The translations under genes and the position numbers were made by a program. 64,000 bases of DNA, taken from positions 310,001-374,000 of the forward strand of contig NZ_JAQFWW010000002.1 of NCBI RefSeq assembly GCF_027706145.1, written 5' to 3'. Source of the DNA: Bacillus changyiensis (lineage in GTDB: Bacteria; Bacillota; Bacilli; Bacillales; Bacillaceae). Shown here piece by piece: positions 19,918 to 28,353 of the stretch (position 1 is its first letter; every line of letters starts with the position of its first letter). The notes beneath the pieces were generated by a model. It saw only the letters and a program-made list of their open reading frames with translations. It was not told the DNA's origin and did no database searches.

Positions 19918-21735
19918 CTAGTGCGCTGTCACCAATTTTTTCTCTTGATGTCCAATTGCTCTGAATAAACGCTCTCTTAGCTCATGTTCTGGAAAATCCA
20001 TGAATTCTTCCATAAATGTCTTTAAAGTCGTCCATTCAATGTCTATCGCCTTACCAATATGGATTTTTGGAAAAACTTGTTCCGCTAGAATTTCATTTTG
20101 ATTCAATAGTTCTTCATACATTTTTTCACCAGGTCGAATACCCGTAAATTCTATTTTGATCTGATCTATCGTATAACCTGACAACTGAATGAGATTTTTG
20201 GCAAGATCAACAATTTTAACTGGTTCTCCCATATCAAGCACAAAAATCTGTCTACCTTTTGCAAGGGCCCCAGCTTGAATAACCAGTCTTGAAGCTTCTG
20301 GAATGGTCATAAAATAGCGGGTCATATCTTGGTGTGTGACCGTTACTGGACCACCTTTGGCAATTTGCTTTTTAAATATTGGAATAACGCTTCCCCTGCT
20401 TCCGAGAACATTTCCAAATCGAACAGCGACAAACTTGGTATTGCTTGTTTTACCAAGATTCATAATCAACATTTCGGCAAATCGTTTTGTCGCTCCCATA
20501 ATATTGGCAGGATTAACTGCTTTATCTGAGGAGATCAATACAAATGTTTCCACTCCGTTTTCATCAGCAGCTTCCGCGACATTCCTAGTACCGAGAATAT
20601 TATTTTTGATGGCTTCCCGCGGACATTTTTCCATTAATGGAACATGCTTATGTGCAGCTGCATGATAAATAACATTCGGTCTATAACGTTCCATTAGTAA
20701 AAACATTTTCTTTCTATCTTGAATATCTGCAATTTCTGGATAATAGTTTATATTTTTCCCAAACTTATCTTGCAGTTCAAGTAAAATGGAATGAATGCTG
20801 TTTTCACCATGGCCAACGAGAATAATGGATTTGGGTTTAAATTTGCTAATTTGCCGACAGATTTCCGAACCAATTGAACCACCCGCTCCTGTAACAAGGA
20901 CGACACGGTCTTTAACAGTATTCGAAATTTCGCTCGTATCAAGCTGAACGGGCTCTCTTCCAAGAAGATCCTCTGCTTTGACATCACGGAGTTGACCAAC
21001 AGACTGTCTACCAAGCAAAATCTCATCAATTTTTGGCATGATTTGCGTTTTTACTCCCGTTTTCGCACAAGCTTTGTACATCTCTTGAAGTTGAGCAACG
21101 CTCAAGGACGGAATAGCAATAATGATCATATCGATATTCAATTGTTTGACGGCCTGCGTAATCTTTTCCTTTCCACCAAAAACGGGAACCCCCATGATTT
21201 CAAGCCGATGTTTCGTTGTATCATCATCAATAAAGGCAACTGGTTCAATATCCAATTCGTGTTTCTGTAATAACTGCTTAACAATCAAACTACCGGCTGC
21301 TCCTGCCCCAATGATCAGCGCTCTAGTCGCTTCCTTGTTTCGTTTGTTCACGTGTTCCCTGATGATTCTCCACATCATCCGCGACCCACCAATTAACATA
21401 AGTTGGAAAATCCAACTTACACATAAAAGGCGGACCGGCACGTTTTGAAAGATACATAGCTCAATAATAGCTGTTACGAGATGTGATAAAGTGATCGATT
21501 TTAATAAAACGTATAATTCCCCAACACTGGCATATTCCCACACTTTTTTATAAAGATGAAAACAATGAGCAAATACATGCTGTCCAAACAATAAAATAAA
21601 TGAGGTGACCAGTATCATTTCAGAAGGATATAATGCATATGATGGCAAAATTAACTGGTATCCAATAAAAATAGACAGCAAAATCAAATATGAATCGAGT
21701 GCGGTTATCATGGATAGTCTTCTTCGATATGTCAT
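19918..21735 (-). CDS. epsC: UDP-sugar 4,6-dehydratase EpsC
   Basis: 605-residue CapD/PglF-type membrane-bound UDP-GlcNAc 4,6-dehydratase. About four or five N-terminal TM segments (residues 10-130) are followed by two Rossmann modules, GAGAAGSLIVKQLL near residue 143 and VTGAGGSIGSEICRQI near residue 283. The SDR catalytic region LISSDKAVNPANIMGATKR is near residue 400, with the SSDK in place of YxxxK. It starts the bacillosamine-type pathway continued by EpsN and EpsM. AGGAGG 8 nt upstream. Its leader holds the EAR element and a long hairpin. Confidence 0.95.
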   Translation of the reverse strand: MTYRRRLSMITALDSYLILLSIFIGYQLILPSYALYPSEMILVTSFILLFGQHVFAHCFHLYKKVWEYASVGELYVLLKSITLSHLVTAIIELCIFQNVPVRLLCVSWIFQLMLIGGSRMMWRIIREHVNKRNKEATRALIIGAGAAGSLIVKQLLQKHELDIEPVAFIDDDTTKHRLEIMGVPVFGGKEKITQAVKQLNIDMIIIAIPSLSVAQLQEMYKACAKTGVKTQIMPKIDEILLGRQSVGQLRDVKAEDLLGREPVQLDTSEISNTVKDRVVLVTGAGGSIGSEICRQISKFKPKSIILVGHGENSIHSILLELQDKFGKNINYYPEIADIQDRKKMFLLMERYRPNVIYHAAAHKHVPLMEKCPREAIKNNILGTRNVAEAADENGVETFVLISSDKAVNPANIMGATKRFAEMLIMNLGKTSNTKFVAVRFGNVLGSRGSVIPIFKKQIAKGGPVTVTHQDMTRYFMTIPEASRLVIQAGALAKGRQIFVLDMGEPVKIVDLAKNLIQLSGYTIDQIKIEFTGIRPGEKMYEELLNQNEILAEQVFPKIHIGKAIDIEWTTLKTFMEEFMDFPEHELRERLFRAIGHQEKKLVTAH

Positions 21736-21751
21736 TTAACTAACCTCCTAT

Positions 21752-21807
21752 GTATCTTTCTAGCTAATAGGATCTTTCTAGCAAAATCCCATAAGCTAAA
21801 AAGATAC
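21752..21807 (-). other. Long hairpin just upstream of the epsC ribosome-binding site
   Basis: A 22-bp stem (arms 21752-21773 and 21786-21807) with 12-nt loop. As RNA from the minus strand it has one mismatch and two G-U pairs. It ends 4 nt before the AGGAGG of epsC and has no T-run, so it is not a terminator. The loop and right arm contain an 11-nt direct repeat (GCTAGAAAGAT twice). It could insulate epsC translation or protect a processed 5' end. It lies downstream of the EAR region. Confidence 0.7.
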
Positions 21808-21814
21808 GATCATT

Positions 21815-21965
21815 GGGTACCCGATGTTAGAAAGCACATGGATAAAGAGGGCATCTAACCCTTCCTCACGCTCCACCAACGACGACTTGCATCTAAGGCG
21901 GCCAAATAAAACTACCCACAGTAGAGCCGAGTGCCTCTATTGATAAAGGTAAAGAGACATCACCA
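21815..21965 (-). ncRNA. EAR (eps-associated RNA) antitermination element
   Basis: In B. subtilis and relatives a conserved structured RNA of about 120 nt lies between epsB and epsC and lets RNA polymerase read through internal terminators over the long eps operon. This 250-nt gap is at exactly that place. Read on the minus strand it is G-rich and foldable: for example TAGAG-GCACTCGG-CTCTA, then a GGGTAG / GGCCGCC segment, then GGG-TTAGATG-CCC. Boundaries are approximate and the call rests on position plus structure, not a covariance search. Confidence 0.7.
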
Positions 21966-21985
21966 TTCGTGCTTGTCCAGTTGCA

Positions 21986-22684
21986 CTATTTATAGCTATT
22001 ATATTGGCGAGCTTTCTTCACTTTCCGTCCATTTAATACAGCTCCCAATAGCTCACTTTTAGAAGAGCTTAAAATCTCTCTTGATTTGAGCGCATTGTCC
22101 AACTTTGTCTTTCCACTTAAGATGACAAGAATACTTCCATCAACATAATTTGCCAAAATTTGTGTATCAGCAACTGGCAAAAGTGGAGGAGAATCTAAAA
22201 GCACAAGATCATATTGCTCGTTCGCCTCTTTTAATAGTTCTTCCATTGCCTGTGAGGAAAGAAGCTCTGCTGGGTTTGGCGGAATTGGACCGCTTGTTAA
22301 TATATCGAGATTTTCCGCCTCACTATGCTGTACAACATGGTCTAAACAAGATTTCCCCATCAAGATATTTGTTACACCAAATCGATTATCAAGATGAAAA
22401 ATTTTATGGGTTGCAGGTTTTCTTAAATCAGCATCGATAAGCAAAACCTTTTTCTCCTGTTGTGAGAAAACAACTGCCAAATTAGCAGCAGAAAACGATT
22501 TCCCTTCCCCTGGTAGCCCTGAAGTGATGAGCAATGATCTGAAAGGCTTTTCAAAAGAAGAGAATTCAATGTTTGTCCGAATTGTCCGATATTGTTCAAC
22601 AATTGGCGAATGAGGCTGATGTAAAGCGACAAGTGCTGAATCATATTCTCGAGAACGCTTTTTTCTATGACCCAAAAGGCTCAC
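21986..22684 (-). CDS. epsB: Protein tyrosine kinase EpsB (BY-kinase)
   Basis: 232-residue cytoplasmic bacterial tyrosine kinase. Walker A SGLPGEGKSFSAANLA near residue 54, Walker A' KVLLIDADLRKP near residue 79 and Walker B VLLDSPPLLP near residue 160 are all present. The C-terminus has only a couple of tyrosines (QYNSYK), so autophosphorylation would be on few sites. It pairs with the membrane activator EpsA and controls EPS synthesis. Its start overlaps the end of epsA by 20 bp. Confidence 0.95.
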   Translation of the reverse strand: MSLLGHRKKRSREYDSALVALHQPHSPIVEQYRTIRTNIEFSSFEKPFRSLLITSGLPGEGKSFSAANLAVVFSQQEKKVLLIDADLRKPATHKIFHLDNRFGVTNILMGKSCLDHVVQHSEAENLDILTSGPIPPNPAELLSSQAMEELLKEANEQYDLVLLDSPPLLPVADTQILANYVDGSILVILSGKTKLDNALKSREILSSSKSELLGAVLNGRKVKKARQYNSYK

Positions 22685-23417
22685 TCCTTCCCGATTTCAT
22701 ACGCATGTTCGAATTGTGATCATCGCCGAAACCGCTGTTATTATTTTTCAATTGTTCTATACTTCCTAAATAAATGAAGCCGGCTTCTTTCTCAACTTGT
22801 GAAGGCCTTGCCACCGTATCATCGATAAAGTCAAGGAAAAACGCTAAGGCAATACCAGTCATCAATGCAGCTCCAAATGACAGTAATATATTCAATTTAT
22901 AGTTTGGTTTAACTGGAGTTGGTGCTTCAACAACATCTGCTTTTGAAAGAACGGTGATCCGATCGGTTTTCATAATTTGTTTAATCTCTTTTTTTAGGAC
23001 AGCTGTTAGCGTGTTCGCAATTTCAGCCGCTTTTTTCTGGTTTTCATCCTGAACCGAGATATTAATAATCTCTGACTCACTTTCAGTGCTTGTCATAATT
23101 TTCCCACTTAAACTGCCAATTGATTCTTTTAAATCAAGTTCATCCCTTACCCGTTCCAAGATGACAGGGTTTTTCATAAGCGCTTGGAACGTCCTCGTAT
23201 ACTGAAGGTTGATTTGAATATCACTAAACGTGGCATTCCCCTTTTTCTCGCCCACTTGGTGTACTAATATTTGGGTTGAAGCCTGATAGATTGGTGTCAG
23301 CATAAAGAACTGAATAATTCCGCTAATTAATGTTACACCTATTGTCAAAACAAGAATAAGAACGGTTCTTTTTCTTAATATTGCAACCAATTCTCTAAAG
23401 TTGAAATTTTCTTTCAT
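22665..23417 (-). CDS. epsA: Tyrosine kinase modulator EpsA (Wzz-like)
   Basis: 250-residue chain-length determinant/Wzz-domain protein with two TM segments (about residues 18-40 and 180-200) around an extracellular coiled-coil domain; activates EpsB. I set the start at 23417 (MKENFNFREL) because GAGGAGGC lies just upstream. A longer in-frame reading to 23543 would run across the promoter and SinR sites. First gene of the 15-gene eps operon. Confidence 0.95.
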   Translation of the reverse strand: MKENFNFRELVAILRKRTVLILVLTIGVTLISGIIQFFMLTPIYQASTQILVHQVGEKKGNATFSDIQINLQYTRTFQALMKNPVILERVRDELDLKESIGSLSGKIMTSTESESEIINISVQDENQKKAAEIANTLTAVLKKEIKQIMKTDRITVLSKADVVEAPTPVKPNYKLNILLSFGAALMTGIALAFFLDFIDDTVARPSQVEKEAGFIYLGSIEQLKNNNSGFGDDHNSNMRMKSGRSEPFGS

Positions 23418-23456
23418 GACTGCCTCCTCAGGAAAATGCCGCTTGTTAATGATTGG

Positions 23457-23485
23457 ATTATAAAAGAAATTAATCGGCTTGAAAA
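23457..23485 (-). promoter_or_regulatory. Probable eps operon promoter
   Basis: A perfect TATAAT on the minus strand (plus 23457-23462) lies 40 bp upstream of the epsA start. The -35 region (TTTTCA, 17-nt spacing) is poor, fitting a tightly repressed promoter. SinR-like boxes lie just upstream. Confidence 0.55.
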
Positions 23486-23505
23486 ATGCTGAAATATGCG
23501 ATATG

Positions 23506-23583
23506 GTTCTCTTTAACGAACAAAATCGTTCGTTTCCTTTCATTTTCTGTTCCTATCTTACATTTTTGAATTTTATAAAGAAC
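23506..23583. promoter_or_regulatory. SinR-type operator cluster between epsA and slrR
   Basis: Two exact matches to the SinR consensus GTTCTYT: GTTCTCT at 23506-23512 and, on the other strand, AAAGAAC at 23577-23583. Between them is an inverted repeat CGAAC-N6-GTTCG at 23517-23532. SinR represses both eps and slrR in B. subtilis, and this shared region lies between the two divergent genes. Confidence 0.65.
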
Positions 23584-23600
23584 GATTTATTTCTTATAAT
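23572..23600 (+). promoter_or_regulatory. Probable slrR promoter
   Basis: Perfect TATAAT at 23595-23600 with a weak -35 (TTTATA) at 17-nt spacing; overlaps a SinR-like box at 23577-23583, as expected for a SinR-repressed gene. Confidence 0.55.
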
Positions 23601-23651
23601 GAACAAGAAAGCGTTTAAATTCGACTAGCAGGGGGAAGGGGGAGGATGAGC

Positions 23652-24110
23652 ATGATTGGCAAAGTGATTCGAATGTACCGAAAAAGAAACGGATACTCCA
23701 TAAACCAGCTTGCTGATATAGCAGGCGTCTCAAAATCTTATTTAAGTAAAATTGAACGTGGGGTCCACAAAAACCCTTCTATCGAGTTTCTCAAAAAAAT
23801 TTCTCGAGCGCTTAAAATAGATTTAAAAGAACTGTTTGATACTGAGGTGATTCTTTATAAGCGGTCTGAACATGAAGATGAATGGAGAACCCATCTATTG
23901 CAGGCCGTTCAAGCCGGAATGAATCAGGAAGAACTGTTCCAATTTACACATCGACTCAAACAAAAAAGAAAAGAGCGAATTCTTTATCGGAGTAGAGAAC
24001 TTACCCAAACAAATATTGGTGAGTGGAGATCATTAATGAATGAAGCAAAAGAACTAGGACTAACTATTCAAGAAGTAAAACATTTTCTACATAAAACAAA
24101 AAACACATAA
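23652..24110 (+). CDS. slrR: SlrR, SinR-like biofilm/motility switch regulator
   Basis: 152-residue XRE-family regulator, the same length as B. subtilis SlrR. The N-terminal helix-turn-helix (GYSINQLADIAGVSKSYLSK, residues about 15-34) matches SinR/SlrR. The C-terminal half has two SinI-type dimerisation helices (EWRTHLLQAVQAGM and EWRSLMNEAKELGL). SlrR binds SinR, lifts eps repression and turns off motility and autolysin genes. The start at 23652 (MIGKV) is 6 nt after GGAGG; the ATG at 23646 abuts that site. Divergent from eps. Confidence 0.95.
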   Translation: MIGKVIRMYRKRNGYSINQLADIAGVSKSYLSKIERGVHKNPSIEFLKKISRALKIDLKELFDTEVILYKRSEHEDEWRTHLLQAVQAGMNQEELFQFTHRLKQKRKERILYRSRELTQTNIGEWRSLMNEAKELGLTIQEVKHFLHKTKNT

Positions 24111-24139
24111 TAACACTACTCAAAAAAACGATTAATTCT

Positions 24140-24176
24140 AGTCTTTAACGCAACTGCGGATAAAGACTTTTTATTT
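24140..24176 (+). terminator. slrR terminator
   Basis: Stem AGTCTTTA / TAAAGACT (24140-24147 and 24161-24168) followed by TTTTTATTT. Confidence 0.75.
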
Positions 24177-24305
24177 CTGGGTATATATAATTGAAGAAAC
24201 TCGACAAAACCTCTCCACCTCTAACCTTTTAAATAGAAGCTTTTTTATTGAATCCATCACACTGCATGATTTAAAATTGGATAAAATGGAAAGTAGGTGA
24301 TCGAA

Positions 24306-24833
24306 GTGAACATATTGGTATCTGCCTATCACCCTCATATGGAACAGTCTGTTGTTAACAAATATTTTAAAGATAAGTTGAAAGACGAACCTTATATCAC
24401 TTTTCGTGACATGTATAAAGAATACCCAGACGAGATCATTGATGTAGAAAAAGAACAACGGCTTTGTGAAGAACATGACAGACTTGTCTTTCAATTCCCT
24501 CTTTATTGGTACAGTTCTCCACCACTCTTAAAAAAATGGTTTGATCATGTCCTCCTTTACGATTGGGCATACGGAACAAACGGAACAGCACTTCGCGGCA
24601 AAGATTTTATGGTTGCTACTTCTACAGGGGGGCCTGCAGAAGTCTATCAAGCCGGAGGTTCCAATCATTATTCCATCAGTGAACTGTTAAAACCTTTTCA
24701 GGCTACAAGCAACTTTATTGGGACGAATTACCGACCACCATTTGTTTTTTTCAATACAAATACAGCCGGTGAAGAGCAATTAGCTCAAGGTGCGGAACAA
24801 TACAGACAGCATATTTTCAAAACAGATTTTTGA
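24306..24833 (+). CDS. NAD(P)H oxidoreductase, YwrO/KefF flavodoxin-like family
   Basis: 175-residue flavodoxin-fold quinone/nitro reductase, same length as B. subtilis YwrO. Visible family blocks are the N-terminal ILVSAYHPHMEQS, LVFQFPLYWYSSPPLLKKWFDHV near residue 63 and STGGPAEVYQAGG near residue 105. It probably uses FMN and NAD(P)H to reduce quinones. GTG 24306 is preferred over GTG 24297 because AGGTGA lies at the right distance. It stands alone between slrR and arcC and converges on the arc operon. Confidence 0.85.
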   Translation: MNILVSAYHPHMEQSVVNKYFKDKLKDEPYITFRDMYKEYPDEIIDVEKEQRLCEEHDRLVFQFPLYWYSSPPLLKKWFDHVLLYDWAYGTNGTALRGKDFMVATSTGGPAEVYQAGGSNHYSISELLKPFQATSNFIGTNYRPPFVFFNTNTAGEEQLAQGAEQYRQHIFKTDF

Positions 24834-24863
24834 AAAAAACCGGGTCTTTTACACGACCCGGTT
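24833..24863 (-). terminator. arc operon terminator
   Basis: Perfect 9-bp stem AACCGGGTC / GACCCGGTT (24838-24846, 24855-24863) followed on the minus strand by seven T. Confidence 0.85.
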
Positions 24864-24871
24864 CATTCGTC

Positions 24872-25813
24872 CTATGCCTCGATCACTGTTCCTTTTTTAC
24901 CTTGTATGGCTTCATAAGCGTGCTCTAAAGAAGTAACGATTGATTTACGTTCATTTTTTGATTCTACAAATTGTAAGGCTGCTTTTACTTTTGGAAGCAT
25001 ACTCCCTGGTGGAAAATGCCCTTCTTCCATATATTGTTTTGCTTCCGCTGCCGAAATATGAGTTAATTTTTTTTCATTCTCTTTTCCAAAGTTAATTGCG
25101 ATGTTTTCAACACCAGTTAAAATTAACAACATATCTGCATCTATCATTTCCGCTAATTTTTCGGATGCAAAATCTTTGTCAATGACGGCTTCGATCCCTT
25201 CAAGTTGATTCCCTTTTTGAGAGACTGGAATTCCACCACCACCGCCTGCAATAATAAGGTGATCCTTTGCCAACAAATCATTAATCGCTTCTTTTTCTAA
25301 AATATCAATCGGCTGAGGTGATGGAACGACACGACGATAACCACGGCCCGAATCTTCTATCATCTTATAACCATTTGTTTCTGCTAAGCGATCAGCCTCT
25401 TCTTTTGTAAAAAAAGAGCCAATGGGTTTTGTCGGATTTTCAAATGCTGGGTCATGGCTGTCCACAAGCACTTGGGTGACCAATGATACAACATTTTTCT
25501 TTATATTGTTTTCTTTTAATACCTCATAAATGGCGTTTTGTAACCAATAGCCAATCATTCCTTGGCTCATTGCACCACACGTATCAAGCGGCATAGCCGG
25601 AAGAGTCTCACTCTGACTCATTTGCTGCTGAAGCACAATATTTCCGACTTGCGGTCCATTTCCATGGGTAAGTACAAGTCGATGACCTTCTTTAATCAAT
25701 TCTACAAGCTGTTTTGCGGTTTGAGAACAAGCTTGCTTTTGATCTTCTGCAGTTGCTCCATTCCCTGTTTGAATTGCATTTCCGCCTAGTGCTAAAACAA
25801 TTGTTTTTGACAC
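24872..25813 (-). CDS. arcC: Carbamate kinase ArcC
   Basis: 313-residue amino-acid-kinase-fold enzyme. It opens with IVLALGGNAIQTGNGATAEDQ and has VLTHGNGPQVGNIVLQ near residue 48 and the IAGGGGGIPV loop near residue 207. It transfers phosphate from carbamoyl phosphate to ADP, the ATP-yielding step of arginine fermentation. Last gene of arcABDC, 19 bp after arcD, followed by a strong terminator. No arcR-type Crp/Fnr gene follows, unlike B. licheniformis-type clusters. Confidence 0.96.
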   Translation of the reverse strand: MSKTIVLALGGNAIQTGNGATAEDQKQACSQTAKQLVELIKEGHRLVLTHGNGPQVGNIVLQQQMSQSETLPAMPLDTCGAMSQGMIGYWLQNAIYEVLKENNIKKNVVSLVTQVLVDSHDPAFENPTKPIGSFFTKEEADRLAETNGYKMIEDSGRGYRRVVPSPQPIDILEKEAINDLLAKDHLIIAGGGGGIPVSQKGNQLEGIEAVIDKDFASEKLAEMIDADMLLILTGVENIAINFGKENEKKLTHISAAEAKQYMEEGHFPPGSMLPKVKAALQFVESKNERKSIVTSLEHAYEAIQGKKGTVIEA

Positions 25814-25832
25814 GATGTATCCTCCTTGATTT

Positions 25833-27233
25833 CTATATGCTGATATTTCCTGTTGACAACATAAAAATTGCGACTACTGCAGTGATGATAAAAATAACTG
25901 CCCATGTCATCTCCAGTCCATTAAATGCCTTCCGATTATTTTCTCTTTGAGCATAAGCATAGACGAAAATACCCAAAGAATATAAAACAGATGTCAGTAC
26001 TAAATAACTAAGTCCAGCAGCATACAATAACCAAACCCCATAAATTGCTGCAATTAAACCAATGACAACATGCTTCGTTTCTTTTTTCTGTATACTATAT
26101 TTCATCTGATAGAGGGCAGAAAATAAATATGGGATGAGAATGGTTGAGCTGGCCATTGAAAAAGCGAAATTATACGGCTCTTCTGAAACTAAAAATGTGA
26201 GCAAAAATATTTGAATCAATACATTTGTCATGATTAATGAGTTGACAGGTGCATTATTTTTGTTCTCTTTCGCAAACATTTTTGGAAGTATGCCATCTTT
26301 AGCAGCGATATATGGTAATTCTGCAGCGAGGAGTGTCCAGCCTAACCAAGCTCCAAGTACGGAAATCACTAATCCTAAATTAACAAGGGTTGCTCCCCAT
26401 TTACCGACAACCTCTTCTAACACATAAGCCATTGACGGACTATTTAATCCAGCCAGTGCATCACGAGGCATAATGCCAATTGATAGCAGTGAAATGAGAA
26501 CGTAAATGATTAATGTGGACAATAGACCAATGATTGTTGCTTTACCTACATCTCTTTTTTCTTTAGCGCGACTTGAGAGTACAACTGCACCTTCTATCCC
26601 AATAAATACCCATAATGTCACTAACATCGTACTTTTTGTCTGATTCAATACATCTGAAAAATCAAATCCTTTTTCACCCCAGAATTCAAAGGAAAATTGA
26701 TCAATATTAAAAGCAAAAATTCCAAGAATAATAAACAGGAATATTGGAACCAATTTGGCAATGGTGACAACTAAGTTCACCAAGGCAGCTGATTGCACGC
26801 CTCGTAGTAATAAGAAATGGACGACCCATAAAAGAATTGAAGCACCAATAATCGATTGTACATTCCCACCATTAAAGACCGGAATGAAATAGCCGAGAGC
26901 ACTAAATAGTAATGTGGCATATGCTACATTTCCCAGCCATGCAGATAACCAATAACCCCAAGCAGAATTAAAACCCCAATAATTTCCGAATCCAGCTTTA
27001 GCATAACTAAAAATTCCGCCTTCTAAATCCGGTCGTTTATTGGTTAAGTTTTGAAAAGAAAAACCTAAGGCAATCATTCCGATTCCCGTAATAATCCAGC
27101 CGATGATAATGGCACCTGCTCCGGCCCCACCCGCCATATCTGTTGCTATATTAAAAGCTCCTCCACCAATCATGGAGCCTACAACTAAAGCGATTAAGGC
27201 AGCTAACCCAAGTTTTTTTTCGTTTTCTGCCAT
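25833..27233 (-). CDS. arcD: Arginine/ornithine antiporter ArcD
   Basis: 466-residue APC-superfamily transporter with about 12-13 TM segments. The first TM region has [20 protein letters not shown], typical of the basic amino acid/polyamine antiporter family; [20 protein letters not shown] near residue 306 is characteristic of ArcD. It exchanges external arginine for ornithine produced by ArcB, needing no energy. In the operon after arcB, separated from it by a hairpin-containing 79-bp spacer. Confidence 0.94.
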   Translation of the reverse strand: MAENEKKLGLAALIALVVGSMIGGGAFNIATDMAGGAGAGAIIIGWIITGIGMIALGFSFQNLTNKRPDLEGGIFSYAKAGFGNYWGFNSAWGYWLSAWLGNVAYATLLFSALGYFIPVFNGGNVQSIIGASILLWVVHFLLLRGVQSAALVNLVVTIAKLVPIFLFIILGIFAFNIDQFSFEFWGEKGFDFSDVLNQTKSTMLVTLWVFIGIEGAVVLSSRAKEKRDVGKATIIGLLSTLIIYVLISLLSIGIMPRDALAGLNSPSMAYVLEEVVGKWGATLVNLGLVISVLGAWLGWTLLAAELPYIAAKDGILPKMFAKENKNNAPVNSLIMTNVLIQIFLLTFLVSEEPYNFAFSMASSTILIPYLFSALYQMKYSIQKKETKHVVIGLIAAIYGVWLLYAAGLSYLVLTSVLYSLGIFVYAYAQRENNRKAFNGLEMTWAVIFIITAVVAIFMLSTGNISI

Positions 27234-27259
27234 GATATATGACCTCCCTTAATGAATAT

Positions 27260-27296
27260 AAATGTCAGACTGCCTTTAGAGGCAGAACTGACATTT
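27260..27296 (-). other. Hairpin between arcB and arcD
   Basis: Extended inverted repeat: AAATGTCAG...CTGACATTT (27260-27268, 27288-27296) enclosing CTGCCT...AGGCAG with a 4-nt loop. There is no T-run after it on the minus strand, so it is more likely an mRNA-stability or processing element, or a partial attenuator setting arcD/arcC levels below arcA/arcB. Confidence 0.7.
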
Positions 27297-27312
27297 ACAA
27301 TTTCTCATGTTG

Positions 27313-28305
27313 TTATGAAAGTGTTGCTGCCATAACAGCTTTGATCGTATGCATCCGATTTTCAGCTTCATCAAAGACAACACTGTTTTTTGATTGAAAA
27401 ACTTCATCAGTCACTTCCATTGCATCCAGCCCAAATTTTTCATGGATTTCTCTACCGACCTGTGTTTCTAAATCATGAAAGGCTGGTAAACAATGCATAA
27501 ATAATGTATGGTCTTTTCCTGTCATATTCATCATTTGCTGATTGACTTGATATTTTTTCAACAAATCAATTCTTTCTTTAAATTGATCTTCTTCTCCCAT
27601 AGAAACCCAAACATCTGTGTAGATCACATCTACATCTTTGACACCTTCGGCAACATCATCGGTTATCGTAATAGTGGCACCAGTTTCACGTGCTACACCC
27701 TTTGCATAGTCAACAAGTTCCTGATTCGGAAAAAGTTCTTTAGGACTAACAGCGCGGAAATCGATTCCCATTTTAGCCGAGCCTATCATGAGTGAGTTCC
27801 CCATGTTGTTCCTTGCATCACCAACATATGCAAACTTAATACCTTTCAGATAACCAAGCTTTTCTTTAATGGTCATAAAGTCAGCTAAAATTTGTGTTGG
27901 ATGGAACATATCTGTTAACCCATTCCATACAGGAACACCTGCATACTTTGCTAAAGCCTCTACAGTTTCATGCTTAAACCCGCGGAATTCAATACCATCA
28001 AACATTCTCCCTAAGACGATGGCAGTATCACGATTCGATTCCTTTTTCCCAAATTGAATATCGCCTTTTCCTAAATATTCTGGATGTGCACCCAAATCGA
28101 TACATGCTACTGTAAAAGCACAACGTGTCCGTGTTGAAGGTTTCTCAAATAATAGCGCAATGTTTTTTCCCGCCAACACTTGATGTGGAATACCTGCGTA
28201 TTTTAATCGTTTAAATTCAATCGACTGCTCAATTAAAAAATCGATTTCCTGCGGTGTAAAATCCTTTAGAGTTAAAAAATGTCGGTTCTTTAAATTAAAT
28301 GCCAT
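27313..28305 (-). CDS. arcB: Catabolic ornithine carbamoyltransferase ArcB
   Basis: 330-residue transcarbamoylase. The carbamoyl-phosphate site [14 protein letters not shown] is near residue 54, and the ornithine-site HCLPAFHDL is near residue 272. In the arginine deiminase pathway it splits citrulline with phosphate into ornithine and carbamoyl phosphate. The catabolic role is inferred from its place between arcA and arcD; the fold alone does not separate it from anabolic ArgF. 48 bp after arcA. Confidence 0.95.
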   Translation of the reverse strand: MAFNLKNRHFLTLKDFTPQEIDFLIEQSIEFKRLKYAGIPHQVLAGKNIALLFEKPSTRTRCAFTVACIDLGAHPEYLGKGDIQFGKKESNRDTAIVLGRMFDGIEFRGFKHETVEALAKYAGVPVWNGLTDMFHPTQILADFMTIKEKLGYLKGIKFAYVGDARNNMGNSLMIGSAKMGIDFRAVSPKELFPNQELVDYAKGVARETGATITITDDVAEGVKDVDVIYTDVWVSMGEEDQFKERIDLLKKYQVNQQMMNMTGKDHTLFMHCLPAFHDLETQVGREIHEKFGLDAMEVTDEVFQSKNSVVFDEAENRMHTIKAVMAATLS

Positions 28306-28353
28306 CTTCCTAAACCTCCCAGATTTTGATAGTTACTACATTCATACAAAAAA

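Noticed and set aside
23418..23543. 42-residue N-terminal extension of epsA
   Set aside because: The extension covers the operon promoter and a SinR box; the internal ATG at 23417 has a perfect GAGGAGG site and matches the usual EpsA N-terminus.
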